A DNA stretch of 34,098 bases from Halanaerobium saccharolyticum. Its GTDB lineage: Bacteria; Bacillota; Halanaerobiia; Halanaerobiales; Halanaerobiaceae. The DNA lies in contig NZ_SNWX01000033.1 of NCBI RefSeq assembly GCF_004362045.1, forward strand, positions 1-34,098. Reading direction: 5' to 3'. Every line of letters begins with the position of its first letter. Position 1 is the first letter of the stretch. The notes beneath the pieces are model-generated. The model did no database searches. It saw only the letters and a list, made by a program, of their open reading frames with translations, and was not told the DNA's origin. This document shows, in pieces, positions 5,916-13,648 of this stretch. A program made the translations under genes and the position numbers.

Positions 5916-7199
5916 ATGGCGCAGGTATTTCCATTTCATGGTTATAGATATAACCAGAAGCAGGTTGAGGACTTAGAGAAGGTAGTAACACAACCATATG
6001 ACAAGATCGATAATGAAATGCAGAAAAAATATTATGAGCAGAGTCCTTATAATATTGTTCGTTTAATTTTAGGAAAGGAAGAGAATCGATATCAGAGTGC
6101 TGCTGAGAATTTAGAAAAATGGATTAAGGAACAGATATTAATTCAGGATCAGGAAGCAGGATTTTATCTCTATACTCAGGAATATGAAGTTGATGGAGAA
6201 AAGTTTGTGCGCAGAGGTTTTGTTGGTCTGGGTGAATTAGAAGCTGGAGAAGGTGTTAAGGCTCATGAGAATACTATGGAGGGTCCAAAAGCAGACCGTC
6301 TAAATTTAATTAGAGCCACTGAAGCAAATTTCGGTCATATTTTTATGCTCTATTCTGATCAAAAAAATGAGATTAATAGTTTACTGGCTCAGGTTATGAA
6401 AAAGGAAGCATTATTTGAGGTGAGAGATGAAGATCAAAACTTACATAAAATCTGGCAGATAAAAGATTCCGAAATTATAAAAGAAGTCCAGAAAAAGATG
6501 AAATCTAAAAACTTATATATTGCTGATGGACATCACCGCTACCAGACTGCTTTAAATTACCAGCATGAGTGTAAAGAAAAGGGCTGGGAAGCTGATGGAG
6601 TTGAAAGCTTTAATCACCGTTTGATGACTTTTGTCAATATGGATGATCCTGGTTTAAAAGTTCTGCCAACTCACAGATTAGTTTATGGAATAGAAGACTT
6701 TGAACTTAATTCATTTTTAGAAAAAGTAGGCGAGGATTTTAGGATTAAAGAGTTTAAGCAGAAAGAAGAAATGTATGACTATTTAGATCAGAATCAGGAT
6801 AAAAAAGTATTTGGTTTTAAAGCAGAGGCAGCTGAAAAATATTATATTTTTGAATTTAGTAATAAAGAAGTTTTAGCTGAGGTTGAGGGAGATTTTTCTA
6901 AAGAATATAAAGAATTAGATGTCAGTATTCTTCATAATATTTTACTGGATAAATATCTGGGCATCGATAAAGAGGCACTGGCTGCTAAAAGCAATCTTGA
7001 TTATATTAGATATAGAGATCAAGCTTTAGAAAAATTAAAAACTGGCAAATATCAGGCAGCTTTTATTTTAAATCCGACTTCGGTTAAGGAAGTAAAAGAA
7101 ATTGCCGATCAGGGCGAAAAAATGCCGCAAAAATCTACAGATTTTTATCCAAAGCTTTTAACCGGCCTGGTTATTAATAAGCTTTCTATCAAAAAATAA
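5916..7199 (+). CDS. DUF1015 family protein linked to serA
   Basis: Conserved cytosolic protein of 427 residues, DUF1015 (PF06245). Clear family blocks: an N-terminal segment with QPYDKI (26-31) and SPYNIVRL (43-50), HENTMEGPKADRL (117-129), and DGHHRYQTA (204-212). The last resembles the phosphate-binding GEHR/DGHHR motif of ParB/sulfiredoxin-fold proteins, a fold that includes free-serine kinases (SbnI, archaeal SerK). It is divergent from serA and close to a class-V aminotransferase, an association common in Clostridia and Thermotogae. A role in serine or phosphoserine metabolism, perhaps as a kinase, is inference; the biochemical function is not known to me. ATG 5916 is used because AAAGGAG at 5901-5907 fits it; GTG 5907 overlaps that RBS. 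Confidence 0.88.
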   Translation: MAQVFPFHGYRYNQKQVEDLEKVVTQPYDKIDNEMQKKYYEQSPYNIVRLILGKEENRYQSAAENLEKWIKEQILIQDQEAGFYLYTQEYEVDGEKFVRRGFVGLGELEAGEGVKAHENTMEGPKADRLNLIRATEANFGHIFMLYSDQKNEINSLLAQVMKKEALFEVRDEDQNLHKIWQIKDSEIIKEVQKKMKSKNLYIADGHHRYQTALNYQHECKEKGWEADGVESFNHRLMTFVNMDDPGLKVLPTHRLVYGIEDFELNSFLEKVGEDFRIKEFKQKEEMYDYLDQNQDKKVFGFKAEAAEKYYIFEFSNKEVLAEVEGDFSKEYKELDVSILHNILLDKYLGIDKEALAAKSNLDYIRYRDQALEKLKTGKYQAAFILNPTSVKEVKEIADQGEKMPQKSTDFYPKLLTGLVINKLSIKK

Positions 7200-7249
7200 C
7201 AGCTTAGATAATTTTATTGAATGGTTAAGGGCACTGGAGACTGATAATT

Positions 7250-8263
7250 ATGGGAGAAAATAAAAAAAATATATTTATTTATCTGGCGGCAGTATCATTT
7301 TCAATTTTACTCATCTTTCTGGCATTGTTTATCGGTTCGAGTCAGATTAATCCAGCTGATATTACAGCCTATCTCCTGAATAGGAGTGCTGTTTCGGCTT
7401 CAACAGCAATAATCATTGGCGAAATTCGACTGCCGAGAATTATTTTGGCTTTTATGGTTGGAGCCGGGCTGGCTGTAGCGGGTTCAGTTTTTCAGGCTAT
7501 TATCCGAAATCCTATGGTTGACCCTTATATCATTGGTATCTCGGCCGGTGCCGGTACTGGAGTAATGCTGGCTCTATTTTTAGGTATAGAAATAGCCATT
7601 TTTAATTTCAGTTCACTACCGGCTTTTGCTTTTCTGGGAGCTGTAGCGACTGTTTTTACCGTTTATCAGCTGGCCCGAGTTGGGAATAAGTTGCCAGTTT
7701 TAACTTTTCTGCTGGCTGGAGTTGCAATGAGTTTTATTTTAAATTCACTGATGTCATTTTTAATGGTGCTGAGAACGGAAAATTTGCAGCAGCTTGTTTA
7801 CTGGCTGATGGGAAGTCTGGCCGGTGCTGACTGGGATGATGTGAGGATGATAACACCTTATTTCTTAACCGCTCTGGCAGTTATAGTATTTTACTTAAAA
7901 GACTTAAATATTTTGCTGCTGGGAGAAGAAAGTGCTGCTCACCTCGGTTTAAATGTAGAAAGAACTAAAATTATTTTATTGGGAGCTGCTTCCCTAATGA
8001 CTGCTGCTGTAGTTTCTGTCAGTGGAAGTATTGGTTTTATTGGTCTGGTTGTGCCCCATATTGCCCGGCTGATTATTGGGCCGGATCACAGGCGACTTAT
8101 ACCCCTGGCGGCTCTATTTGGAGCCTCCTTTCTGCTGATTGCTGATACTGCAGCCAGGACTATTATGGCACCGATGGAACTGCCGGTAGGGATCATAACC
8201 GCTCTGGCAGGAGGTCCGTATTTTATTTACTTACTGCGCAATAAATCTAAAAATATTTGGTGA
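7250..8263 (+). CDS. FecCD-family ABC transporter permease (cobalamin/iron-siderophore type)
   Basis: Inner-membrane permease of 337 residues with about 10 transmembrane segments. It carries the family signature around residues 60-105: RLPRI, AGAGLAVAGSVFQAIIRNP and DPYIIGISAGAG. A later GFIGLVVPHIARLIIGPDHR segment contains the loop that contacts the ATPase. This is the BtuC/FecC/FhuB fold; vitamin B12, heme or ferric siderophore are all possible cargo. GGAGA at 7236-7240 sets ATG 7250. The ATPase gene follows with its start region overlapping this stop codon. No periplasmic binding protein is nearby and no cobalamin riboswitch fits in the 50-base gap upstream. Confidence 0.93.
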   Translation: MGENKKNIFIYLAAVSFSILLIFLALFIGSSQINPADITAYLLNRSAVSASTAIIIGEIRLPRIILAFMVGAGLAVAGSVFQAIIRNPMVDPYIIGISAGAGTGVMLALFLGIEIAIFNFSSLPAFAFLGAVATVFTVYQLARVGNKLPVLTFLLAGVAMSFILNSLMSFLMVLRTENLQQLVYWLMGSLAGADWDDVRMITPYFLTALAVIVFYLKDLNILLLGEESAAHLGLNVERTKIILLGAASLMTAAVVSVSGSIGFIGLVVPHIARLIIGPDHRRLIPLAALFGASFLLIADTAARTIMAPMELPVGIITALAGGPYFIYLLRNKSKNIW

Positions 8264-8268
8264 AAATT

Positions 8269-9528
8269 ATGTTAAAAACAGATAAAATTAAATTCAGCTA
8301 TGGCCAGCAAAAAGTTCTGAAGGGAATTGATCTCGAAATTAAGACTGGTTCGTTTATTGGAATTATTGGACCCAATGCTTCCGGAAAGTCGACTCTTTTA
8401 AAAAACATGAGTAAAAGTTTAAAATCAGATAGTGGTGCAGTATATCTTGACCATAAGCTCTTAAATGACTACAATCATTTAGAACTGGCAAAAAAGATGG
8501 CTGTTGTACCCCAGAATACGGAAGTAAACTTTAATTTTAATGTCTATGATATTATAATGATGGGTAGACATCCCTATCAAAAAAGATGGTCCGGAGTCAG
8601 TCAGGAAGATAAAGAAATTGCAAAAGAGGTAATGGAAGTTACAGATACTTTAAAATTGAAAAGAAAATTGATAAAAGAGCTGTCCGGAGGAGAAAAACAG
8701 CGGGTCATAATAGCCAGAGCCCTGGCTCAAAGGCCGGATATTTTACTCCTGGATGAACCAACTTCCAGTCTGGATATTAATTATCAGGGTGAAATCTATG
8801 ATCTTTTAAATTATTTAAATCAGAAATTTAACTTAACTATTATCACGGTCTCACATGACCTCAATTTAACGGCTCAGTATTGTGAGGAATTACTACTGCT
8901 TAAAGATGGCAGGATATTTGCTGCTGGAACGGCAGCAGAAGTATTGACCGAACAAAATATAAAGGCAGTCTATAATGCGGAAGTTTTGATTAAAAGAAAT
9001 CCGCTTTCTGAGAAACCATTTGTAACATTAATACCTGAGGTAAACAGGATTAAAAAGAGCAGACAAAAAGATTTTAAAATCCATATTATTGCTGGTGGTG
9101 GAACAGCCAAAAACTGGCTCTATAAGCTGGAAAATTTGGGCTATCAGCTGAGTATTGGGGTTTTAAATATTGGAGATGCGGACTGGCAGGCTGCAAAGGA
9201 ACTTGGAATTGAAATAGTGGAAGCACCTCCATTTATTGATATTTCGGAAGCAGAAATTAAAAAAAACAAAAAACTTATTGAAAGAGCAGATTTAATAATA
9301 TTAAGTGATCTCCCTTTTGGCCATGGAAATCTTGCAAATTTAAAAGTATTACTTGATTATCCAGAGAAGGCAAAAATTTTATTTTCAAATTTTGATATAA
9401 AAAAAAGAGATTATATTAAAGGAAAAGCAGAAAAGATCTGGAATAAATTATTAGAGGAAGCTGAAAATATATATTTATTGGAAGAAAAAGCTAACTTGAT
9501 TTCAAAAATAAAAAAATTGGAAAATTAG
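8269..9528 (+). CDS. FecE/BtuD-type ABC ATPase with an extra C-terminal domain
   Basis: Energises the adjacent FecCD permease. The first ~250 residues are a standard ABC ATPase: Walker A GPNASGKST (34-42), Q-loop Q82, signature LSGGEKQR (138-145), Walker B ILLLDEP (158-164) and switch H196. Usual family members stop near 255 residues; this one has 419. Residues ~268-419 form a separate domain with AGGGTA (275-280), VLNIGDAD (298-305), EAPPF (318-322) and DLPFGHGN (347-354), a pattern seen in other clostridial and archaeal ATPases of this group but with no function known to me. Start choice: ATG 8269 behind a weak GGTGA; GTG 8260 and TTG 8257 are in frame and would overlap the permease stop. 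Confidence 0.92.
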   Translation: MLKTDKIKFSYGQQKVLKGIDLEIKTGSFIGIIGPNASGKSTLLKNMSKSLKSDSGAVYLDHKLLNDYNHLELAKKMAVVPQNTEVNFNFNVYDIIMMGRHPYQKRWSGVSQEDKEIAKEVMEVTDTLKLKRKLIKELSGGEKQRVIIARALAQRPDILLLDEPTSSLDINYQGEIYDLLNYLNQKFNLTIITVSHDLNLTAQYCEELLLLKDGRIFAAGTAAEVLTEQNIKAVYNAEVLIKRNPLSEKPFVTLIPEVNRIKKSRQKDFKIHIIAGGGTAKNWLYKLENLGYQLSIGVLNIGDADWQAAKELGIEIVEAPPFIDISEAEIKKNKKLIERADLIILSDLPFGHGNLANLKVLLDYPEKAKILFSNFDIKKRDYIKGKAEKIWNKLLEEAENIYLLEEKANLISKIKKLEN

Positions 9529-9544
9529 AGATGGAGAGGTAATT

Positions 9545-10120
9545 ATGATAAAAGCTGCAGATTTAGAAAATGAGTTTTTTATAGTTTTAATTCCTGGAAA
9601 AGAATTGGTAGAAACTGCTTCCCAGGTTCAAAAAATAGTTTCGGAGCACTATAATCTTTATCCAGATCAGATATATCCGCAGCTTCATATTACAATTGAT
9701 AGAATAGAAAAAAAGAAGGCTGAGCGTGCCAGAGAAATTCTGGCAGAAAAAGTAAAAGAATTTGGTAAAATTGAGATTGAGGTTGATCGTTTTAGCTGCA
9801 TTAAATTTTCTGATCAGCATCAGCTGGTGCTTGAGGTCAATGAAACAGAATCTCTACAGAAATTTTCTGAGGCTGTTCATCAGAGTCTGGCAGCTGAAGG
9901 AATCTCAACAATAGAAAATCATGAGGAGTGGATGTTTCATATTACAATTATCAGTAATATTTTTGCTGAAAACCCGATACCTGTGGATGAACTAACAGAA
10001 ATCTGTTTATTTATGGAAGGAATGTCCCGCCCTTTATCTGCAGCAGCAGAAAAGATGGAAATTTGGAGGCCAACTCTTGATCCGGGAGAAAAGGTGATTG
10101 CTAGTTTTATTTTGAATTAG
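9545..10120 (+). CDS. 2H phosphoesterase / 2'-5' RNA ligase-like protein
   Basis: A 191-residue protein with two HxT motifs about 84 residues apart, HIT at 48-50 and HIT at 132-134. These define the 2H phosphoesterase fold of the LigT/ThpR and YjcG-like families, which act on 2'-5' or cyclic 2',3' phosphodiesters in RNA or small nucleotides. The true substrate here is unknown. Strong RBS GGAGAGG at 9533-9539 before ATG 9545. It is 16 bases after the ABC ATPase and so probably cotranscribed, although no functional link is obvious. Confidence 0.8.
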   Translation: MIKAADLENEFFIVLIPGKELVETASQVQKIVSEHYNLYPDQIYPQLHITIDRIEKKKAERAREILAEKVKEFGKIEIEVDRFSCIKFSDQHQLVLEVNETESLQKFSEAVHQSLAAEGISTIENHEEWMFHITIISNIFAENPIPVDELTEICLFMEGMSRPLSAAAEKMEIWRPTLDPGEKVIASFILN

Positions 10121-10173
10121 AATTTAATTTTCATTAAATTGGAGATAGAAAAATGTAATTGGGAGTGATTATT

Positions 10174-10824
10174 ATGGCAAAAGAAATTAAAGGTTTTATT
10201 TTTGATCTTGATGGTGTAATAACAGATACTGCAGAATATCACTATAAAAGCTGGCAGAAACTGGCTGATGAGGAGGATCTGGATTTCGATCGCGAAGTAA
10301 ATGAACAGCTGCGTGGAGTTTCCCGAATGGAGTCCATGGATATTATTTTAGATGGTAAGGATGTCCCGGATGAGCAAAAAAAAGAGTGGACAGATCGAAA
10401 AAATAAATACTATCAGGTCTATTTAGAAGAAATAAGCAAATCTGATATCCTGGATGATATGGAAGCAAAATTAAATAAATTAAAAGCAGAGGGCTATAAG
10501 CTTGCTGTTGGATCTTCCAGCAGAAATGCCAGAAAAGTTTTAAAAAACTTGCAAATTACAGATATTTTTGATACGATTGCAGATGGAAATAGTGTAAAAC
10601 ATGCTAAACCTGCTCCCGATTTATTTCTGCATGCAGCTAAGAACCTTGAGCTGGAGCCAGAGGAATGTGTAGTGTTAGAGGATGCGGAGTCCGGTGTGGA
10701 AGCTGCTCTGGCTGCTAATATGAAGGCTGTAGGAGTTGGGCCGGAAGGAAGAGTTGGTAAAGCACATCTGGTTTATGCAGATGTTGACTCTATTGATTTT
10801 GATGAGATTATAAAAAAATTATAA
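10174..10824 (+). CDS. pgmB: Beta-phosphoglucomutase (HAD superfamily)
   Basis: Interconverts beta-glucose-1-phosphate and glucose-6-phosphate after phosphorolysis of maltose, trehalose or related disaccharides. The protein has 216 residues, normal for the family. HAD motif I is DLDGVITD with nucleophile D11 and acid/base D13; motif II is GSSSRN, the conserved Lys is in KHAKPAPD, and motif III is LEDAESG. GVSR after the cap helices resembles the substrate-specificity loop of beta-PGM. ATG 10174 follows GGGAGTGA (10161-10168); TTG 10159 lies before that RBS. A terminator separates it from the LacI regulator, but the neighbours suggest shared control by a disaccharide signal. No phosphorylase gene is in the window. 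Confidence 0.9.
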   Translation: MAKEIKGFIFDLDGVITDTAEYHYKSWQKLADEEDLDFDREVNEQLRGVSRMESMDIILDGKDVPDEQKKEWTDRKNKYYQVYLEEISKSDILDDMEAKLNKLKAEGYKLAVGSSSRNARKVLKNLQITDIFDTIADGNSVKHAKPAPDLFLHAAKNLELEPEECVVLEDAESGVEAALAANMKAVGVGPEGRVGKAHLVYADVDSIDFDEIIKKL

Positions 10825-10848
10825 AAAATTTAAATAAAAAGAAGGAAT

Positions 10849-10905
10849 TTAAGAGTCTGTGACGAATAATAGTAATAAGAGTTAATTATTACAGACTCTT
10901 TTTTT
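10849..10905 (+). terminator. Intrinsic terminator after pgmB
   Basis: AAGAGTCTGT (10851-10860) pairs with ACAGACTCTT (10891-10900), with an inner AATAAT/ATTATT stem, followed by a T-run to 10905. Confidence 0.9.
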
Positions 10906-10916
10906 CTTCAAAGTTT

Positions 10917-10930
10917 CGCAAGCGCTTGCG
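10917..10930. promoter_or_regulatory. LacI-family operator, perfect 14-bp palindrome
   Basis: CGCAAGCGCTTGCG, a perfect palindrome with the central CG typical of LacI/GalR-family operators. It lies 36 bases upstream of the lacI-family start codon, so autoregulation is likely. Confidence 0.8.
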
Positions 10931-10965
10931 TAAATTCCGCATTTGCTTGAATTGGAGGCGAAAAG

Positions 10966-11976
10966 ATGCAGATAACCCTTAAAGATATTGCTCGTATGGC
11001 TGATGTAGCAGAGTCCACTGTTTCCCGGGCTTTAAATGATAAGCCTGGAGTAGGTAGGGAGACAAAATTAAAGATTTTGAAAATTGCAAAGGAAAATAAT
11101 TATCGCCCAAATCAACTTGCAAGAGGACTGGCAGCCAAAAAAACTAATATGCTTGCAGTGATTATGGCAGAAATGGACAGTCCGGGTAATATCGAAATTG
11201 TAAAAAGTATTGAAAAAGCTGCTGAAAAACAGGGTTATCAAATAATACTCTGCAATACTAATAATCAGGAAGAAAAAGAAAAGTCCTATCTTTCTCTTTT
11301 AGAATCAAATCAGGTTGATGGAGCAATTTTCATTGGTGGTAAATTAGTGGGCAGTCATCTTTTGAGAGCAAGTTTTAGTCAGGAAAATGCGATTGTGCTG
11401 GTTAACCGCCTGGCAGAGGAAAATTTTTTCACCTCAGTTTTAACCGATTACAGTCAGGGTATTTATAGGGCTGTAGAACATCTTGGGAAACAGGGTTTCA
11501 AAAAAATAGCTCTTGTCTGTGGAGATAAAGATGATTTGATTGAAGAAGAAAAAATCAGCGGTTATAAAAAGGCATTGAGTGATGCAGGACTGGAACTTAA
11601 TGATGATTTAATTTTTTCTACTGCAGCTGACAGACAGGCTGGCTATGATGTTTTTCTGGAAATCATTGAAGGAGATGTAATACCAGATGCCTTTATTTCT
11701 ACCAGAGAGCTGACCACAATTGGACTGGTTGAGGCTATTAAAATGGGAGGATATTTTATTCCTGATGACTTTGCAGTAGTAGGTTATGGTGATAATAACT
11801 TAACCTCAGTTATTGATCCACCGCTGACAGTTTTAAGTGAGCCGGTGGAGAAGCTGGGTCAATATTCTTTAGAGTTTTTATTAAAATTGATTAAGGAAGA
11901 AATGGATAGTCAACAAATTAAGGTTTTAACTCCCGAATTAATTATCAGGGAGTCATCAATATCAAAATACAACTAA
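10966..11976 (+). CDS. LacI/GalR-family transcriptional regulator
   Basis: A 336-residue repressor-type protein. An N-terminal helix-turn-helix (TLKDIARMADVAESTVSRAL, residues 4-23) is followed by the hinge segment YRPNQLARGLAAKKT (about 47-61) and a periplasmic-binding-protein-like sugar-sensing domain (about 62-330). GGAGG at 10954-10958 sets ATG 10966. A perfect 14-bp operator palindrome lies in its promoter region. It sits between pgmB and an MsmX-type ATPase, so the effector is probably a disaccharide or a sugar phosphate (inference). Likely cotranscribed with the ATPase, which begins 21 bases after its stop. Confidence 0.93.
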   Translation: MQITLKDIARMADVAESTVSRALNDKPGVGRETKLKILKIAKENNYRPNQLARGLAAKKTNMLAVIMAEMDSPGNIEIVKSIEKAAEKQGYQIILCNTNNQEEKEKSYLSLLESNQVDGAIFIGGKLVGSHLLRASFSQENAIVLVNRLAEENFFTSVLTDYSQGIYRAVEHLGKQGFKKIALVCGDKDDLIEEEKISGYKKALSDAGLELNDDLIFSTAADRQAGYDVFLEIIEGDVIPDAFISTRELTTIGLVEAIKMGGYFIPDDFAVVGYGDNNLTSVIDPPLTVLSEPVEKLGQYSLEFLLKLIKEEMDSQQIKVLTPELIIRESSISKYN

Positions 11977-11997
11977 AATTAAGAGGAGGCTTTTTTA

Positions 11998-13107
11998 ATG
12001 GCAAGTGTAACTTTAGAACATATTTATAAGCGTTTTGGTGATTTAGTGGCGGTAAAGGATCAGAGTTTAGAGATTAGAGATAAGGAATTTATTGTTCTGG
12101 TAGGACCTTCTGGTTGTGGTAAATCAACAACTTTAAGAATGATTGCCGGTCTGGAAGAAATTAGTGAGGGTACTTTAAAAATTGGAGAGAATGTAGTTAA
12201 TGATGTAGCGCCTAAAGATAGAGATATTGCGATGGTTTTCCAGAACTATGCTCTATATCCCCATATGAATGTATATGATAATATGGCATTTGGACTTAAA
12301 TTACGTAAGTTCCCTAAAGATGAAATCGAAAGAAGAGTTCAGGAAGCTGCAGATATCTTAGGTATTGAGCAGTTATTGGAAAGAAAGCCTAAACAATTAT
12401 CCGGTGGTCAGAGACAGCGTGTTGCTTTGGGTCGTGCAATTGTACGTGAACCTCAGGTATTCTTAATGGATGAGCCACTCTCTAACCTTGATGCTAAATT
12501 AAGAGTTCAGATGAGAACTGAGTTATCTAAACTGCATGATGAATTACAGACAACCATGATTTATGTAACACATGATCAGACTGAAGCGATGACCATGGGA
12601 GATAGAATTGTGGTGCTTAAAGATGGTGTTATCCAGCAGGTAGATGATCCATTATCTCTATATAATAAGCCTAACAATATGTTTGTTGCTGGTTTTATTG
12701 GTTCTCCAGCTATGAACTTTATGGATGCCAAGATTGAAAAAGATGGAGGTACTTATTATATTGAAGGTGGTGGAACCTTTAGAATTCGAGTTCCTGAAGA
12801 CAAAGAGGATTATATTAAAGATTATGAGGACAAAGATGTAGTCTTTGGTGTCAGACCCGAAGATATTGTAGATACCAATATTACTCATGATTTTGAAGTT
12901 AAAGAAGATAACTCTTTTAAAGCTGATGTAGATGTTGTAGAACCAATGGGTTCTGAGATCTATCTCTACTTAGCAGAAGAAGGACATTCTTTAATTGCTC
13001 GAGTTGAGGCTGAAAGTACTGCTCAAGTTGGAGATACAATTTCACTTGGTGTTGACCTCAGAAAAATCCATATCTTTGATGCAGAAACAGAAGAGTGTGT
13101 ATTTTAA
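11998..13107 (+). CDS. msmX: Carbohydrate ABC transporter ATPase, MsmX/UgpC/MalK type
   Basis: ATP-binding subunit for CUT1-type sugar importers, 369 residues. Walker [10 protein letters not shown] (36-44), Q82, signature LSGGQRQR (134-141) and Walker B VFLMDEP (154-160) are followed by a C-terminal OB-fold regulatory region (about 240-369) with GVRPEDI. RBS GAGGAGG at 11983-11989. No binding protein or permease genes lie beside it, as with Bacillus MsmX, which serves several sugar transporters. Its codon use looks more biased than its neighbours (many GGT, CGT and TTA codons), consistent with high expression. Coupling to LacI and pgmB suggests alpha-glucoside uptake, which is inference. The symbol follows similarity and not proof of orthology. 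Confidence 0.92.
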   Translation: MASVTLEHIYKRFGDLVAVKDQSLEIRDKEFIVLVGPSGCGKSTTLRMIAGLEEISEGTLKIGENVVNDVAPKDRDIAMVFQNYALYPHMNVYDNMAFGLKLRKFPKDEIERRVQEAADILGIEQLLERKPKQLSGGQRQRVALGRAIVREPQVFLMDEPLSNLDAKLRVQMRTELSKLHDELQTTMIYVTHDQTEAMTMGDRIVVLKDGVIQQVDDPLSLYNKPNNMFVAGFIGSPAMNFMDAKIEKDGGTYYIEGGGTFRIRVPEDKEDYIKDYEDKDVVFGVRPEDIVDTNITHDFEVKEDNSFKADVDVVEPMGSEIYLYLAEEGHSLIARVEAESTAQVGDTISLGVDLRKIHIFDAETEECVF

Positions 13108-13162
13108 TTAAAGGTTGAATATTAATTGAGATTTAATATTTTAAATTAAATAGAAATCAACA

Positions 13163-13193
13163 AGCAGTCGAGGTGAAATTCGGCTGCTTTTTT
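13163..13193 (+). terminator. Intrinsic terminator after msmX
   Basis: AGCAGTCGA (13163-13171) pairs with TCGGCTGCT (13180-13188) with one G:U, followed by a T-run to 13193. The run overlaps the -35 of the next promoter. Confidence 0.9.
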
Positions 13194-13220
13194 GATTAAT
13201 TGCTAGATTTAAAGTATAAT
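13192..13220 (+). promoter_or_regulatory. divIC promoter
   Basis: TTGATT (13192-13197), 17-nt spacer, TATAAT (13215-13220). A perfect palindrome TACAATTGTA (13221-13230) follows the -10 at the expected transcription start. Confidence 0.75.
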
Positions 13221-13261
13221 TACAATTGTAGTCACTATTATTTGATGAGGAGGAATTAAGA

Positions 13262-13582
13262 ATGCCTCGACAGAGAAAGGATTTTCTATTAAATCCGGTG
13301 GTAATCACAATTGTAGTAGTTATTGCAGTTGTTGCTGCTTTTAATTTTTATCAAAATATGACCAGGATGAATCAGCTGGAAAATCAAATTGAAAAAGTCA
13401 AAAATAAAATTGCTCAGGCTGAAGCAGAAAACGAAAAATTAAAAACACAGTTAGAAAATAGTCATAGTAATGAATATATAGAAGAGGTTGCCAGAGAAAA
13501 ATTGGGGCTGGTAAAACCGGGAGAAAAAATGTTTATTCCAGTTGCGAAAGAGAAAAAATCAAATTCTGATAAGTCAGAGTAG
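13262..13582 (+). CDS. divIC: Septum formation initiator, DivIC/FtsB family
   Basis: Small bitopic division protein of 106 residues. A basic cytoplasmic N-terminus (PRQRK) is followed by one transmembrane segment (about 13-30), a coiled coil (about 34-68) and the family C-terminal box EEVAREKLGLVKPGEKMFIPV (residues about 74-94). DivIC partners FtsL and DivIB at the septum. GAGGAGG before ATG 13262. In Bacillus, divIC is preceded by yabP/yabQ and followed by yabR; here the yabR-like gene is next but one, with tex between them. Confidence 0.9.
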   Translation: MPRQRKDFLLNPVVITIVVVIAVVAAFNFYQNMTRMNQLENQIEKVKNKIAQAEAENEKLKTQLENSHSNEYIEEVAREKLGLVKPGEKMFIPVAKEKKSNSDKSE

Positions 13583-13648
13583 AGGATACAGCTGAAATTA
13601 CGTCAGTTAAAATATAAATAATTTAACTTTAAGCAAAGGAGTTTTTTG

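Noticed and set aside
7200..7249. Cobalamin riboswitch before the FecCD permease
   Set aside because: The gap is only 50 bases and has no B12-box-like sequence.
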